This document shows, piece after piece, positions 32,228 to 41,526 of a DNA stretch of 64,000 nt. The stretch covers positions 124,001 to 188,000 of the forward strand of contig JAXLWZ010000001.1 of assembly GCA_046328225.1 (NCBI GenBank), given 5' to 3'. Within the stretch, counting starts at the first letter, position 1; each line of letters opens with the position of its first letter. The DNA is from Amarobacillus sp046328225 (GTDB lineage Bacteria > Chloroflexota > Dehalococcoidia > Tepidiformales > Tepidiformaceae). Made by a program: the position numbers and the translations under genes. Under the pieces are notes generated by a model. It saw nothing but the letters and a program-made list of their open reading frames with translations. It did not search any database and was not told the DNA's origin.

Positions 32228-33664
32228 ATGCCGAACATCGTCCACCAGCGCCTCCAGGTCTCCGTCCAGCCCGTGCCCAAGCAGGACCCCGAAGTTCGCA
32301 AGCGCAACTTCGAGGAGACCTATATCGGTTTCGATATCAACGCCGCGAAGATCGAGGCCTCGCGCTGCATCCAGTGCCCCTCCGCGCCCTGCCAGGAAGC
32401 CTGCCCCGTGCACAACGACATCCCCGGCGCGTTCGCCTTCCTCGAACTCGGCGATGTCCAGAGCGCGGCCAACAAGTTCCGCGAAACCAGCAATCTCCCC
32501 GAGATGTGCGGCCGCCTCTGCCCGCAGGAGAAGCTCTGCGAGGGCGCCTGCGTCGTCGGTTTCGCTATCCGTCCCGATGGCCGCAAGGAGCCGCCCGTCA
32601 CCATCGGCAAGCTCGAGGCGTTCTGCACCGATGCCCAGCGCGCCGAGCTCGATGGCTACCCCCTGCCGCGCTACATGCCCGAGCCCACCGGCCGCAACGT
32701 CGCCGTCATCGGGTCCGGGCCGGCCGGCCTCGCCGTCGCCGAGCAGGTCGCCCTCAAGGGCCACGGCTGCACCGTCTTCGAATACTGGCCCGAACCCGGC
32801 GGCGTGCTCGTCTACGGCATCCCCAACTTCAAGATGCGCAAGAGCATCGTCGACCAGTACGTCGCGTACCTCGAAAAGCTCGGCGTGAAGTTCCGCTGCA
32901 ACACCTACGTCGGCCGCGACATCACCCTCGACCAGATGTTTGAGGGCGAATTCGATGCCGTCTTCCTCGGCACCGGCGCCGGCGTCGGCAACGTCATGGA
33001 GATCGAAGGCGAGGAGCTGGAGGGCGTGCACAAGGCCACCGACTTCCTCGTGCGCGGCAACCTCAGCCTCAACAAGCTCCCCGGCGCCCTGCAGGACCCG
33101 CTGCCCGCGCCCCACAACGTCGTCGTCATCGGCGGCGGCGATACGGCCATGGACTGCGTGCGCACGGCCATCCGCCTCGGCGCGGAACGCGTGATGTGCG
33201 TCTACCGCCGCACCGAGAACGAGATGCTGGGCCGCGGCGAAGAGCGCAAGAACGCTCGCGAGGAAGGCGTCGAGTTCGCGATGCTCACCCTGCCCACGCG
33301 CATCATCGGCGACGAATCCGGCAAGGTGGTCGCGGTCGAGCTGCAAAAGATGGAGCTCGGCGAACCCGATGCCTCCGGCCGCCGTTCGCCCAAGCCGATC
33401 GTGGGCAGCGAATACATCGTCCCCGCCGATACCGTCGCCATCGCCATCGGCTACGGCGCCGACCCCATCGTGCCCAAGACCACCAGCGGCCTCAAAGCCG
33501 ACCGCAAGGCGCTGGTTCAGGTCGATACGCGCATGCGCACCTCACGGCCGGGCGTCTTTGCCGGCGGCGACAACGTCAACGGCGCCGACCTCGTGGTCAC
33601 CGCCCTCGCCGACGGCCGCGTCGCCGCGCAAGCGATCATGGATTACCTGGGGACGCTGAAGTAG
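32228..33664 (+). CDS. GltD-like NADPH:acceptor oxidoreductase (glutamate synthase small-subunit family)
   Basis: A 478-residue flavoprotein. The N-terminal third holds two cysteine clusters for 4Fe-4S centres (CIQCPSAPCQEACPVHNDIP, and CGRLCPQEKLCEGACV). The FAD loop is VAVIGSGPAGLAVAEQ (about 155-170), the NADPH loop is VVVIGGGDTAMDCV (about 295) and the FAD end is GVFAGGDNVNGADLVVTA. This fold feeds electrons to glutamate synthase or serves as NfnB/SudA-type oxidoreductase. No large subunit is adjacent, so the partner is unknown. ATG 32228 has no Shine-Dalgarno site; GTG 32189 with AGGGAAG upstream is a possible start. Confidence 0.85.
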   Translation: MPNIVHQRLQVSVQPVPKQDPEVRKRNFEETYIGFDINAAKIEASRCIQCPSAPCQEACPVHNDIPGAFAFLELGDVQSAANKFRETSNLPEMCGRLCPQEKLCEGACVVGFAIRPDGRKEPPVTIGKLEAFCTDAQRAELDGYPLPRYMPEPTGRNVAVIGSGPAGLAVAEQVALKGHGCTVFEYWPEPGGVLVYGIPNFKMRKSIVDQYVAYLEKLGVKFRCNTYVGRDITLDQMFEGEFDAVFLGTGAGVGNVMEIEGEELEGVHKATDFLVRGNLSLNKLPGALQDPLPAPHNVVVIGGGDTAMDCVRTAIRLGAERVMCVYRRTENEMLGRGEERKNAREEGVEFAMLTLPTRIIGDESGKVVAVELQKMELGEPDASGRRSPKPIVGSEYIVPADTVAIAIGYGADPIVPKTTSGLKADRKALVQVDTRMRTSRPGVFAGGDNVNGADLVVTALADGRVAAQAIMDYLGTLK

Positions 33665-33836
33665 TTCCCAGTGGCAAGTTCCCAGTTCCCAGGGGATCAG
33701 CCCCGTGTGGGGATCCGCTAGGAGGCCAGCACCGAGCCGCCGCCTGATTCACAGAAGGACCGTGTCCGTCAAAACGGGGCAACCCCGTTCGCGTGGGGTA
33801 GCCCCTGGGAACTGGGAACCGGGAACTGGGAACTCG
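33663..33836. repeat. Heptamer repeat element H12 with an embedded IS relic
   Basis: TTCCCAG heptamers starting in the TAG stop at 33662, core AGGGGATCAGCCCCGTGTGGGGATCC, about 60 bp of IS3-like sequence (33720-33782), then core GGGGCAACCCCG...GGGGTAGCCCC and GGGAACT heptamers. Confidence 0.88.
33738..33782. mobile_element. Solo end of an IS3-like element
   Basis: TGTCCGTCAAAACGGGGCAA (33763-33782) matches the terminal repeat of the IS3 copy at 24241 (reverse complement TGTCCGTCAAATCGGGGCAA) with one difference. GCCGCCGCCTGA before it resembles the orfB stop region. Only this end is present. Confidence 0.7.
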
Positions 33837-34505
33837 TCAGGCCTGCCTGACGACGACCCCGTCCAGGAGCATCGCCGGCACCTCGCCTTCGAGCTCGCCG
33901 GGGCGGAGGACGCCGTCCATGCGGTACCAGCGGAAGATGGAGTGGATAGCATTGATGAGCGTGTAGGCCACGAGCCGCACATCGCGCCGCACGATCACGC
34001 CCGCGTCCATCCCCCGCGCGATGATGTCCATGAACTGCGCTTCGTAGACGCGGTCGAGTTCGCGCAGGAGGGCGCGGTTTTCGATGCGCAGCGAACGCGG
34101 GCGGCCGTTGCGGATGGCCGCGTAGTGCATCGGCTCGAAGCCCATGCGGAGCAGCGTCGTCACCGCCTTGCGCAGCTGCACGTCCGGCGGGTCGTCGCTC
34201 CCCGCGATGGCGCGCAGAGCCTCGGCCGAACGCCCCAGGACGACCTTGATGAGCTCGACGTAGAGCTCTTCCTTGCTGCGGAACTGGTAGTAGATGACGG
34301 CCTTGCTGCAGCTCATGCGCGCGCCGACATCGTCGAGGGTGGTGGCGTCGTAGCCCTTCTCCGCGAGGAGGGAGGCCATCGCGAGGAGGATCTCCTGGCG
34401 GCGGCTTTCCATGCGCTCCGGGTCCTGCACGCGGTGTCCGCGGAGGCCCGTCACCCGCGCCTTCTCCGCCCGCGCGCTCGCCACCTGGTTCCTCACAGCC
34501 GTCAC
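33837..34505 (-). CDS. TetR-family transcriptional regulator
   Basis: A 222-residue regulator. The HTH lies at about 36-80 (RRQEILLAMASLLAEKGYDATTLDDVGARMSCSKAVIYYQF). The C-terminal ligand domain is helical and of the KstR2/AcrR-like type. GAGGGG precedes the GTG start by six bases. It may control lipid or acyl-CoA genes, but no target is adjacent. An inverted repeat TTGAAA-n8-TTTCAA lies 63 bp upstream and may be its operator. Confidence 0.85.
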   Translation of the reverse strand: MTAVRNQVASARAEKARVTGLRGHRVQDPERMESRRQEILLAMASLLAEKGYDATTLDDVGARMSCSKAVIYYQFRSKEELYVELIKVVLGRSAEALRAIAGSDDPPDVQLRKAVTTLLRMGFEPMHYAAIRNGRPRSLRIENRALLRELDRVYEAQFMDIIARGMDAGVIVRRDVRLVAYTLINAIHSIFRWYRMDGVLRPGELEGEVPAMLLDGVVVRQA

Positions 34506-34567
34506 AATCGTCCCCTCATCACGCGAGCGTCACACCCCCGGCCGCGCATCAAGTTTTCTGGTTCGAT

Positions 34568-34587
34568 TTGAAAATTGCGAATTTCAA
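34568..34587. promoter_or_regulatory. Possible TetR operator
   Basis: TTGAAA-attgcgaa-TTTCAA, AT-rich in a GC-rich region, 63 bp upstream of the TetR start. Autoregulation is inferred from position only. Confidence 0.4.
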
Positions 34588-34614
34588 TGTGCCGCAGGGA
34601 GCCCATATGCACCA

Positions 34615-34660
34615 GAGTTCCCGGTTCCCAGGGGATCCGCCCCCGGGGAGCCGGGCCCGG
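34615..34660. repeat. Short heptamer repeat element H13
   Basis: A TTCCCGG/TTCCCAGG word and core GGGGATCCGCCCCCGGGG. A separate purine/pyrimidine arm (CCGCTTCCCTCGTTTCTCTTTCTCCCC) at 34739-34767 leads into the groEL TAG stop. Confidence 0.65.
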
Positions 34661-34668
34661 CAATTCGA

Positions 34669-34696
34669 AAGGGGTGCTCCGGCTGGAGCACCCCTT
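34669..34696 (-). terminator. Terminator downstream of groEL
   Basis: AAGGGGTGCTCC and GGAGCACCCCTT form a perfect 12-bp stem with a 4-nt loop, followed on the minus strand by TTCG. Confidence 0.75.
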
Positions 34697-34765
34697 CGTC
34701 GCGTCTCAAAACTGGGAAAAGGCGGGCGGAAGCCCCTTTCCGCTTCCCTCGTTTCTCTTTCTCCC

Positions 34766-36388
<1,623 letters not shown>

Positions 36389-36490
36389 GGGTTCCTTCTT
36401 TCCTTCGAACAGTCCGACAGGGACGGCGACGCGGGCCCGCGAACAGCCGGCGATGTGGCCGGCGCGGGGCCCGCGTTCGCGAAACCCGGA

Positions 36491-36820
36491 CTAGACGACG
36501 AGCTTGGCGAGGATATCCTTGTCGTTCAGGACGATGTAGTCATCGCCATCGAGCTTGATTTCCGTGCCCGTGTACTTCGCATAGAGGATGCGGTCGCCGA
36601 CGGCGACATCGAGGGGAACGCGCTTGCCATCGTCATCGAGGCGGCCCGGGCCAACAGCGACGACTTCGCCCTGCTGGGGCTTTTCCTTCGCCGTATCCGG
36701 GATCACGAGGCCGCTCGCCGTCACTTCTTCCTGCTTGAGGGGGGTGATGACGATGCGGTCCGCCAGGGGGACGAGCTTGGTCTTCGCCTTGGGGGCGGCA
36801 GCGGCAGCCTTTGCGGCCAT
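36491..36820 (-). CDS. groS: Co-chaperonin GroES
   Basis: A 109-residue GroES: PLADRIVITPLKQEEVTASG at the start, VAVGPGRLDDDGKRVPLDV for the mobile loop region and GDRILYAKYTGTEI. About 15 extra Ala/Lys residues (AAKAAAAAPKAKTK) extend the N-terminus. ATG 36820 has GGAGG before it; an earlier in-frame ATG overlaps the CIRCE region. Confidence 0.97.
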   Translation of the reverse strand: MAAKAAAAAPKAKTKLVPLADRIVITPLKQEEVTASGLVIPDTAKEKPQQGEVVAVGPGRLDDDGKRVPLDVAVGDRILYAKYTGTEIKLDGDDYIVLNDKDILAKLVV

Positions 36821-36866
36821 GGGGAGTCCTCCAAAGAGTGGGTGGTGAGTGTTTGCGACGCCGATG

Positions 36867-36893
36867 TTAGCACTCACAGCGGGAGAGTGCTAG
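36867..36893 (-). promoter_or_regulatory. CIRCE element (HrcA operator) for groESL
   Basis: TTAGCACTC-n9-GAGTGCTAG, matching the CIRCE consensus in 17 of 18 arm positions, about 50 bp upstream of groES. HrcA repression with heat-shock release is expected. Confidence 0.95.
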
Positions 36894-36913
36894 GCCGCGC
36901 CTTCGGCGCGGCC

Positions 36914-37058
36914 AGAGAAAGGAGAAAAGAGGAAGGAGAAAAGGGCTGGCGAGGAATGAGGAACGAGGAATGAGGAATGAGCTGTGGGGCAACCCCGCCG
37001 CGAACATGCCCGCGGCGGGGCCGATCCCCTGGGAACTGGGAACTGGGCCCTGGGAACT
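36914..37058. repeat. Heptamer repeat element H14
   Basis: AGAAAGG/AGAAAAG heptamers, GAGGAAT heptamers, core GGGGCAACCCCGCCGCG...CGCGGCGGGGCCGATCCCC, then GGGAACT heptamers ending in the TAG stop of the thioesterase gene. Confidence 0.9.
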
Positions 37059-37488
37059 ACCTCGGCCACAACACCATCTGCGTGCAGCGGAAGAGCGCGA
37101 TCGCCTTGCCCGCCGGGTCCAGGACTTCGGCATCCCAGACCTGCGTCGTGCGGCCGCTGTGGACCATCCGCGCGTGCGCCGTGATGGTTCCCTCGCGCGC
37201 CGTGCCGAGGAAGTTGCTCTTGATCTCGATGGTCGTGAAGCCGCTCGCGCCCTCGGGCAGGCTTTCGCGGCAGCCGTACCCCGAGAGCGAGTCCGCCAGG
37301 CCAATCACCGTCGCCGCGTGGAGGAAGCCGTTCGGCGCGAGGTGGTGCGGCTGGATCGCGATTTCACCCTCGACCGCCCCGGGCGCCAGGGCCGTCACGT
37401 GCACACCGATGTGCGCGGGCAGCCTCCCCTTCTGGCGTTCGTTCCAGGCGGCGGCGCGTTCTTGGGGAGTCGGTTCGGGTGTATCCAT
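37057..37488 (-). CDS. PaaI-type hotdog thioesterase
   Basis: A 143-residue hotdog protein. HHLAPNGFLHAATVIGLADS carries the usual HN(G)xxHGG-like catalytic region (here HLAPNGFLHAA), and TIEIKSNFLGTAREG follows. It likely hydrolyses an aryl- or acyl-CoA. ATG 37488 (MDTPEPTPQERAAAW) is chosen; 33 further in-frame codons upstream are translated repeat H15. The TAG stop opens into TTCCCAG heptamers. Confidence 0.82.
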   Translation of the reverse strand: MDTPEPTPQERAAAWNERQKGRLPAHIGVHVTALAPGAVEGEIAIQPHHLAPNGFLHAATVIGLADSLSGYGCRESLPEGASGFTTIEIKSNFLGTAREGTITAHARMVHSGRTTQVWDAEVLDPAGKAIALFRCTQMVLWPR

Positions 37489-37507
37489 CCCGCAAGCGTA
37501 CGGGGAG

Positions 37508-37637
37508 GGAAGAGAAAAGAGGAAAGAGAAAAGGGGGGCTCGAGGCCCGAGGCTCGAGGCTCGAGCGGGGCAACCCCGGGGGGGCATGGTCGCGGCGGGG
37601 TTGCCGCCTGGAAACTGGGAGCTGGGGCCTGGGAACT
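37508..37637. repeat. Heptamer repeat element H15
   Basis: AGAAAAG/GAGGAAA heptamers, GCTCGAG heptamers, core GGGGCAACCCCGGGGGGGC...GCGGCGGGGTTGCC, and GGGAACT-like words that form the TAG stop of the Uma2 gene. Confidence 0.9.
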
Positions 37638-38265
37638 ACTGGACCGCCGCCATGTCGCCCGCGAGCAGCGCTGCGACGTTCAGGCGCAGGCCCGGGAACA
37701 CTTCGCTCGCGATGAGGCCCGCTGCGTCCGGGCGGAGGCTGTCGTATTGGCCGTCGCGGAGCCGGAACCAGTCGAGTTCGCCATCCCACACGCGCCAGAC
37801 GATGTACTCCTGCACGCCGTGGCGGCGGTACATCTCCTTCTTGAAATGCATGTCGTAGGACACGGTGCTCGTCGCGATTTCGACCACCAGCTCCGGTGCG
37901 CCAACGATGTAGTCGTCCTCGATGCGCGAGCTGCCACCTTCGACGCGGCAGAGGATGAGGTCCGGCTTCGGTTCGTTCGCCTCGTCCAGGATGACGGTCG
38001 TGTCGTCGCCCGCGCGCACCCCGGGGTGCTTCGCGCGGTAGACCGCGAGCCAGCCGGCGAGGTCGGCATGGGGGAATCCGTGGGACAGGGCACGCGTGGG
38101 TGATGGCATGTGGACGACTCCTTCGACCAGCTCCGCCTTCTTGATCTCCGGGTGCTGCAAATACCGCTCGTGGAACTCGCGCCGCGTCAGGCGGTCCCCG
38201 TTTTCCAACGGTGGGACCACCGGCCGCCCCGAAGGCGCCGCCGCGACCGTCTTGCGCATGCTCAT
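37636..38265 (-). CDS. Uma2-family (DUF820) endonuclease-fold protein
   Basis: A 209-residue protein of the PD-(D/E)xK-like Uma2 family. The core motif is EPKPDLILC, then GAPELVVEIATSTVSYD with Lys in HFKKEMYRRHGVQEYIVW. Members are common in Chloroflexota, cyanobacteria and Deinococcus; their role is unknown. It precedes a small acidic protein by nine bases on the same strand, so it belongs to the proA transcription unit. Confidence 0.82.
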   Translation of the reverse strand: MSMRKTVAAAPSGRPVVPPLENGDRLTRREFHERYLQHPEIKKAELVEGVVHMPSPTRALSHGFPHADLAGWLAVYRAKHPGVRAGDDTTVILDEANEPKPDLILCRVEGGSSRIEDDYIVGAPELVVEIATSTVSYDMHFKKEMYRRHGVQEYIVWRVWDGELDWFRLRDGQYDSLRPDAAGLIASEVFPGLRLNVAALLAGDMAAVQ

Positions 38266-38274
38266 GCCGCCCGC

Positions 38275-38601
38275 CTAGTTCCTCCCCAGGTCGCCGATGT
38301 TGAAGGTGTCGTCGTCGTCGTCGTCCGTGTCGCTATCGCTATAGACGCCCGCGGGGCTGCCCCGCCAGACGCTCACGATGAAGTCCTCGCGATACGGGTC
38401 GGCGGTCATCACGAGGCGCTCATCGATGGCGTCGATCAGCTCCTGGATGCGCTCCTCGTTCGCGTCGGCGGTGGTGCAGAGGGTGGCGTGGACATTCGCG
38501 CCCTGGTAGTGGATATCCACCCGGCCGATGATGCCCCCTTCCTCCAGCAGCATGTACGCCTCGGAGTGCGGCGTTCGGGATTCGCGTTCGAATTCAATCA
38601 C
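38275..38601 (-). CDS. Small acidic protein of unknown function
   Basis: A 108-residue protein with no recognised domain. It begins VIEFERESRTPHSEAYMLLEEGG and ends in an acidic run (DSDTDDDDDDTFNIGDL). I start at GTG 38601, whose GTGA overlaps the proA stop; ATG 38637 is a longer alternative overlapping proA by 40 bases. Coupling to proA and uma2 is likely. Confidence 0.65.
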   Translation of the reverse strand: MIEFERESRTPHSEAYMLLEEGGIIGRVDIHYQGANVHATLCTTADANEERIQELIDAIDERLVMTADPYREDFIVSVWRGSPAGVYSDSDTDDDDDDTFNIGDLGRN

Positions 38602-39881
38602 AGCGGCCGGACCTGCCCCCTTCCCATGATGATCCACTTATAGCTGGTCAGTTCGCGCAGGCCCATGGGCCCCCGGGCGTGCATCTTCTGGGTCGAAATG
38701 CCCACTTCCGCGCCGAGCCCGAACTGCGCGCCATCGGTGAACTGCGTGCTCGCGTTGACGTACACGGCCGCAGAATCCACCTCGTCGAGGAAGCGCATGC
38801 TGTTCGCGTAGCTATCGCTGAGGATGGCGTCGCTGTGGTGGCTGCCGTAGGTCTCGATGTGCGCGATCGCTTCGTCCATCGAATCGACCACGCGCACGCC
38901 CACGCGCATCGCGAGGTGCTCCGTCTTCCACGTCGCCTCGTTCGCCGCCTCCAGCGCGAGGCCCGGGTGGCGCGCCGCCGAAAGCAGTTCCGCCGCGCGC
39001 GCATCGGCGATGAACGTCACCGTCGCGCCCCACTTCGCCGCCATCCGATCGAGGAAGGCCGGAGCCACCGCGCGGTGCACGAGTAGCGTGTCCACGGCGT
39101 TGCAGATGCTGTGGCGGCGCGTCTTCGCGTTGTGCACCACCGACTCCGCGAGGTCGAGGTCGACATCCTCATCGACGTAGATCTGCACGACCGCGTCGCC
39201 GTGCGCGACCACCGGCATCGTCGCGTTCATGCGCACGTACTCGATCAGCTGCGAACCGCCGCGCGGCACCACCAGGTCGACCAGGTCGTGCGCCTTGAGC
39301 AGGTCGTCCACGAGCGCGCGGTCCGGGTCGGCGACCACCTGGACGGCGTCCGGCGGCACCTCCGTGCCCGCGAGCGCCCGCTGCACGAGCTCGCCCAGGG
39401 CGGCGTTGCTGTGGCGCGCTTCCTTGCCGCCCCGCAGCAGCGACGCGTTCCCGCTCTTCAGGCAGAGCGCCGCGATATCGATGGTCACGTTCGGGCGCGA
39501 TTCATAGATGGTGGCGACCACACCCAGGGGCACCCTTCGCCGCGCGATCTGGAGGCCGTTCGGGAGCGTGCGCGCATCGAAGACTTCGCCCACCGGGTCC
39601 GGCAAGCCCGCGACCGTGCGCGTGTCGCCCGCGATCTGGGCGAGGCGCGCGGGGTTCAGCGTGAGGCGATCGATGTAGTAGGCATCGAGCCCGTTCTCGG
39701 CGGCCGCGCGCAGGTCACGTTCGTTCGCGGCGAGCACGGCATCCTGGTCAGATTCGAGCAGCTCGGCGATGCGCAGGAGGGCGGCGTTGCGCTGCGCGGT
39801 CGAGAGCGTGGCGAGGCGGCGCGCGGCGGTGCGGGCCGCGGCGGCACGTTCACGGATGAGGGAGGGCGCCGTCGTCGTCAT
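38598..39881 (-). CDS. proA: Gamma-glutamyl phosphate reductase
   Basis: A 427-residue NADPH-dependent aldehyde dehydrogenase-superfamily enzyme. Signatures: VPLGVVATIYESRPNVTIDI, the catalytic Cys in RRHSICNAVDTLLVH, and QFGLGAEVGISTQKMHARGPMGLRELTSYKW at the end. It reduces gamma-glutamyl phosphate to the semialdehyde in proline synthesis. proB is not adjacent. The start is ATG 39881 (MTTTAPSL); an ATG six codons upstream is also in frame. Confidence 0.96.
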   Translation of the reverse strand: MTTTAPSLIRERAAAARTAARRLATLSTAQRNAALLRIAELLESDQDAVLAANERDLRAAAENGLDAYYIDRLTLNPARLAQIAGDTRTVAGLPDPVGEVFDARTLPNGLQIARRRVPLGVVATIYESRPNVTIDIAALCLKSGNASLLRGGKEARHSNAALGELVQRALAGTEVPPDAVQVVADPDRALVDDLLKAHDLVDLVVPRGGSQLIEYVRMNATMPVVAHGDAVVQIYVDEDVDLDLAESVVHNAKTRRHSICNAVDTLLVHRAVAPAFLDRMAAKWGATVTFIADARAAELLSAARHPGLALEAANEATWKTEHLAMRVGVRVVDSMDEAIAHIETYGSHHSDAILSDSYANSMRFLDEVDSAAVYVNASTQFTDGAQFGLGAEVGISTQKMHARGPMGLRELTSYKWIIMGRGQVRPL

Positions 39882-39936
39882 GCCCGCAGTGTACCGCACC
39901 CGCGAACGCCGGCCGCGCTGGTTACAGACTCAACGC

Positions 39937-40245
39937 TCAGGATGCGGCCGGCCGGTCCTCCGCCACGCCTGCTTCCCGCGCCCGGGCCACGGTCAGCTCA
40001 TACCGGGCCTGGAGCGCCATCCACGTTTCCGCGCGCTGCTCGAACACCCGCGCGAGCGCGAGCGCCGTCTCGGCCGTGACAGCCTTACGGCCGCGGATGA
40101 TCTCGTTGACGGCCTGGTAGGGGCGGCCCATCCGCCGCGCGAGTTCGCGCTGCGTCATGCCGCGCGCCCGCAGCTCGTCGGCGATGAACTCCCCGGGGTG
40201 GAAGGCTTCCTCGGAGAGCGGGAGTGCGGAGGTGCTAGTCGCCAT
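39937..40245 (-). CDS. higA: HigA-family antitoxin
   Basis: A 102-residue XRE-type antitoxin: FHPGEFIADELRARGMTQRELARRMGRPYQAVNEIIRGRK holds the HTH, which is the usual HigA layout. It would bind and neutralise the toxin encoded immediately upstream and repress the pair. The genes overlap by 11 bases, toxin first. Confidence 0.9.
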   Translation of the reverse strand: MATSTSALPLSEEAFHPGEFIADELRARGMTQRELARRMGRPYQAVNEIIRGRKAVTAETALALARVFEQRAETWMALQARYELTVARAREAGVAEDRPAAS

Positions 40246-40528
40246 AGTGGTTCGAAACCTCTTCGACGGTGAGCGTATCGCCTTGAATGCTGACGATGAG
40301 CCGCCAGCGGCCGGCGAGGTCGATTGCGTGCTTGCCCGAAAACTCGCCTTTCAACGCGTGGAGCCGGAGCCCCCGATGCTGCCGGAGCTCCAGGCTCGAT
40401 TCGAGAACCGAGAGGAGCGTGAGGCGTTTCCGGTAAGCCCGCGCGACCACCTCGCCCCACGCCCTCGTGCCCTCGGCGACGGACACGAATCGAGATTCAA
40501 GTTCTCTGTGTGCGAACCGTATCTCCAA
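40235..40528 (-). CDS. higB: HigB-family toxin (RelE superfamily)
   Basis: A 97-residue protein of the HigB/RelE fold: LESSLELRQHRGLRLHALKGEFSGKHAIDLAGRWRLIV is the typical core, with the Arg of GRWRLIV and a His in SNHYGD near the end. RelE-superfamily toxins cut mRNA on the ribosome. It precedes higA in a two-gene unit. A possible promoter lies in the AT-richer stretch near 40530-40550. Confidence 0.87.
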   Translation of the reverse strand: MEIRFAHRELESRFVSVAEGTRAWGEVVARAYRKRLTLLSVLESSLELRQHRGLRLHALKGEFSGKHAIDLAGRWRLIVSIQGDTLTVEEVSNHYGD

Positions 40529-40633
40529 CGAACCTCATTCTCCCATAGGGTGAACTGGACTTTCAACCCCCCACCGGCGCGTTAGCCCGCTGCGAACGAC
40601 ACTAAGCCCACTACCTCGCACGGAGGGCGCCGC

Positions 40634-40825
40634 ATGACGCTCTGGGAATACGCCTCCATCCTCGTCGATACGCCCGCCTCCAAGCCCACCCTCGATGAGC
40701 TCGGCGCACAGGGCTGGGAGCTCGTCTCCGTCCTCCAGGGCCATACCTCGGCCCAGCTCCTCTACGTCTTCAAGCGCCCGAAGACCGCGGATCCGTCGCT
40801 CGAGGACACGATCGTCGAGGGTTAG
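40634..40825 (+). CDS. Small DUF4177-like protein
   Basis: A 63-residue protein: MTLWEYASILVDTPASKP, then LDELGAQGWELVSVLQ, the recurring signature of DUF4177, and YVFKRP at the end. GGAGG lies six bases before the ATG. Function unknown. Its TAG stop overlaps the TAA stop of the convergent gene within the four bases TTAG. Confidence 0.78.
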   Translation: MTLWEYASILVDTPASKPTLDELGAQGWELVSVLQGHTSAQLLYVFKRPKTADPSLEDTIVEG

Positions 40826-41526
40826 CGCTCCTTCGGCCACCCGCCGGCGCCATCGATCCACCAGGCGATGCCGCCGTACCCCCGCGCGTTTTCCGTGAGC
40901 GTCCCCGCGACGCTGCCATCGCGCGCCAGCAACCAGACCTCGAAGCGGTCGTACTCCCCGCGCGGCCGGTCGTACGTCAGCACCATCCAGCGGCTGTCCG
41001 GCGACCAGCTGATCACCTGGGGGGCGTGGTTCCGCGCGACGCTGAAGTCGTACACCCTGCGGCGCTGCCCGGCCTCGATCACCCACACGATCCCGTCCTC
41101 ATCCACCTGCGCCGACGTGCCGTCCGGCGCGATGCCCTGGTAGACGGCGAAGCCCCCGCTGTCCGGGCCCGGCGCACGCGACGTCTGGCCGGTGGCGACG
41201 TCGACGGTCACGCGTTGCGGCGTCGGGCCCAGGTACTCCAGGTACGTCAGCGTGTTCGCATCCTGCCAGGCGAAGGGCGCGCCGCCGCCGCCGTAGGGGT
41301 CGCCCGGGCAGTACACCTGCTTGCGGCTCGCCCCCGATGCCTCGCCCACGACGATGCAGCCGTCCTTATCCCACCAGGCAATCTTGCCGGGGATGCTCGC
41401 GTTCGGATGCGCTTCGAGCGAAGGCGGCGAAGGGTCGTACCGCCCGTACTGGAACACGACCACGACGAGCAGCACGAGCGCGGCCAGGCCCGTGATCACG
41501 CCGACGACGTAGGCTCGCTCCTTCAT
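40822..41526 (-). CDS. Membrane-anchored PD40/TolB-like beta-propeller protein
   Basis: A 234-residue protein with one N-terminal TM (YVVGVITGLAALVLLVVVV). About four beta-propeller-like blades follow: APFAWQDANTLTYLEYLG, IAPDGTSAQVDEDGIVWVIEAG and ISWSPDSRWMVLTYDRP. It probably sits outside the membrane as a binding platform. It overlaps the DUF2157 gene as ATGA, forming a two-gene unit. Confidence 0.7.
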   Translation of the reverse strand: MKERAYVVGVITGLAALVLLVVVVFQYGRYDPSPPSLEAHPNASIPGKIAWWDKDGCIVVGEASGASRKQVYCPGDPYGGGGAPFAWQDANTLTYLEYLGPTPQRVTVDVATGQTSRAPGPDSGGFAVYQGIAPDGTSAQVDEDGIVWVIEAGQRRRVYDFSVARNHAPQVISWSPDSRWMVLTYDRPRGEYDRFEVWLLARDGSVAGTLTENARGYGGIAWWIDGAGGWPKER

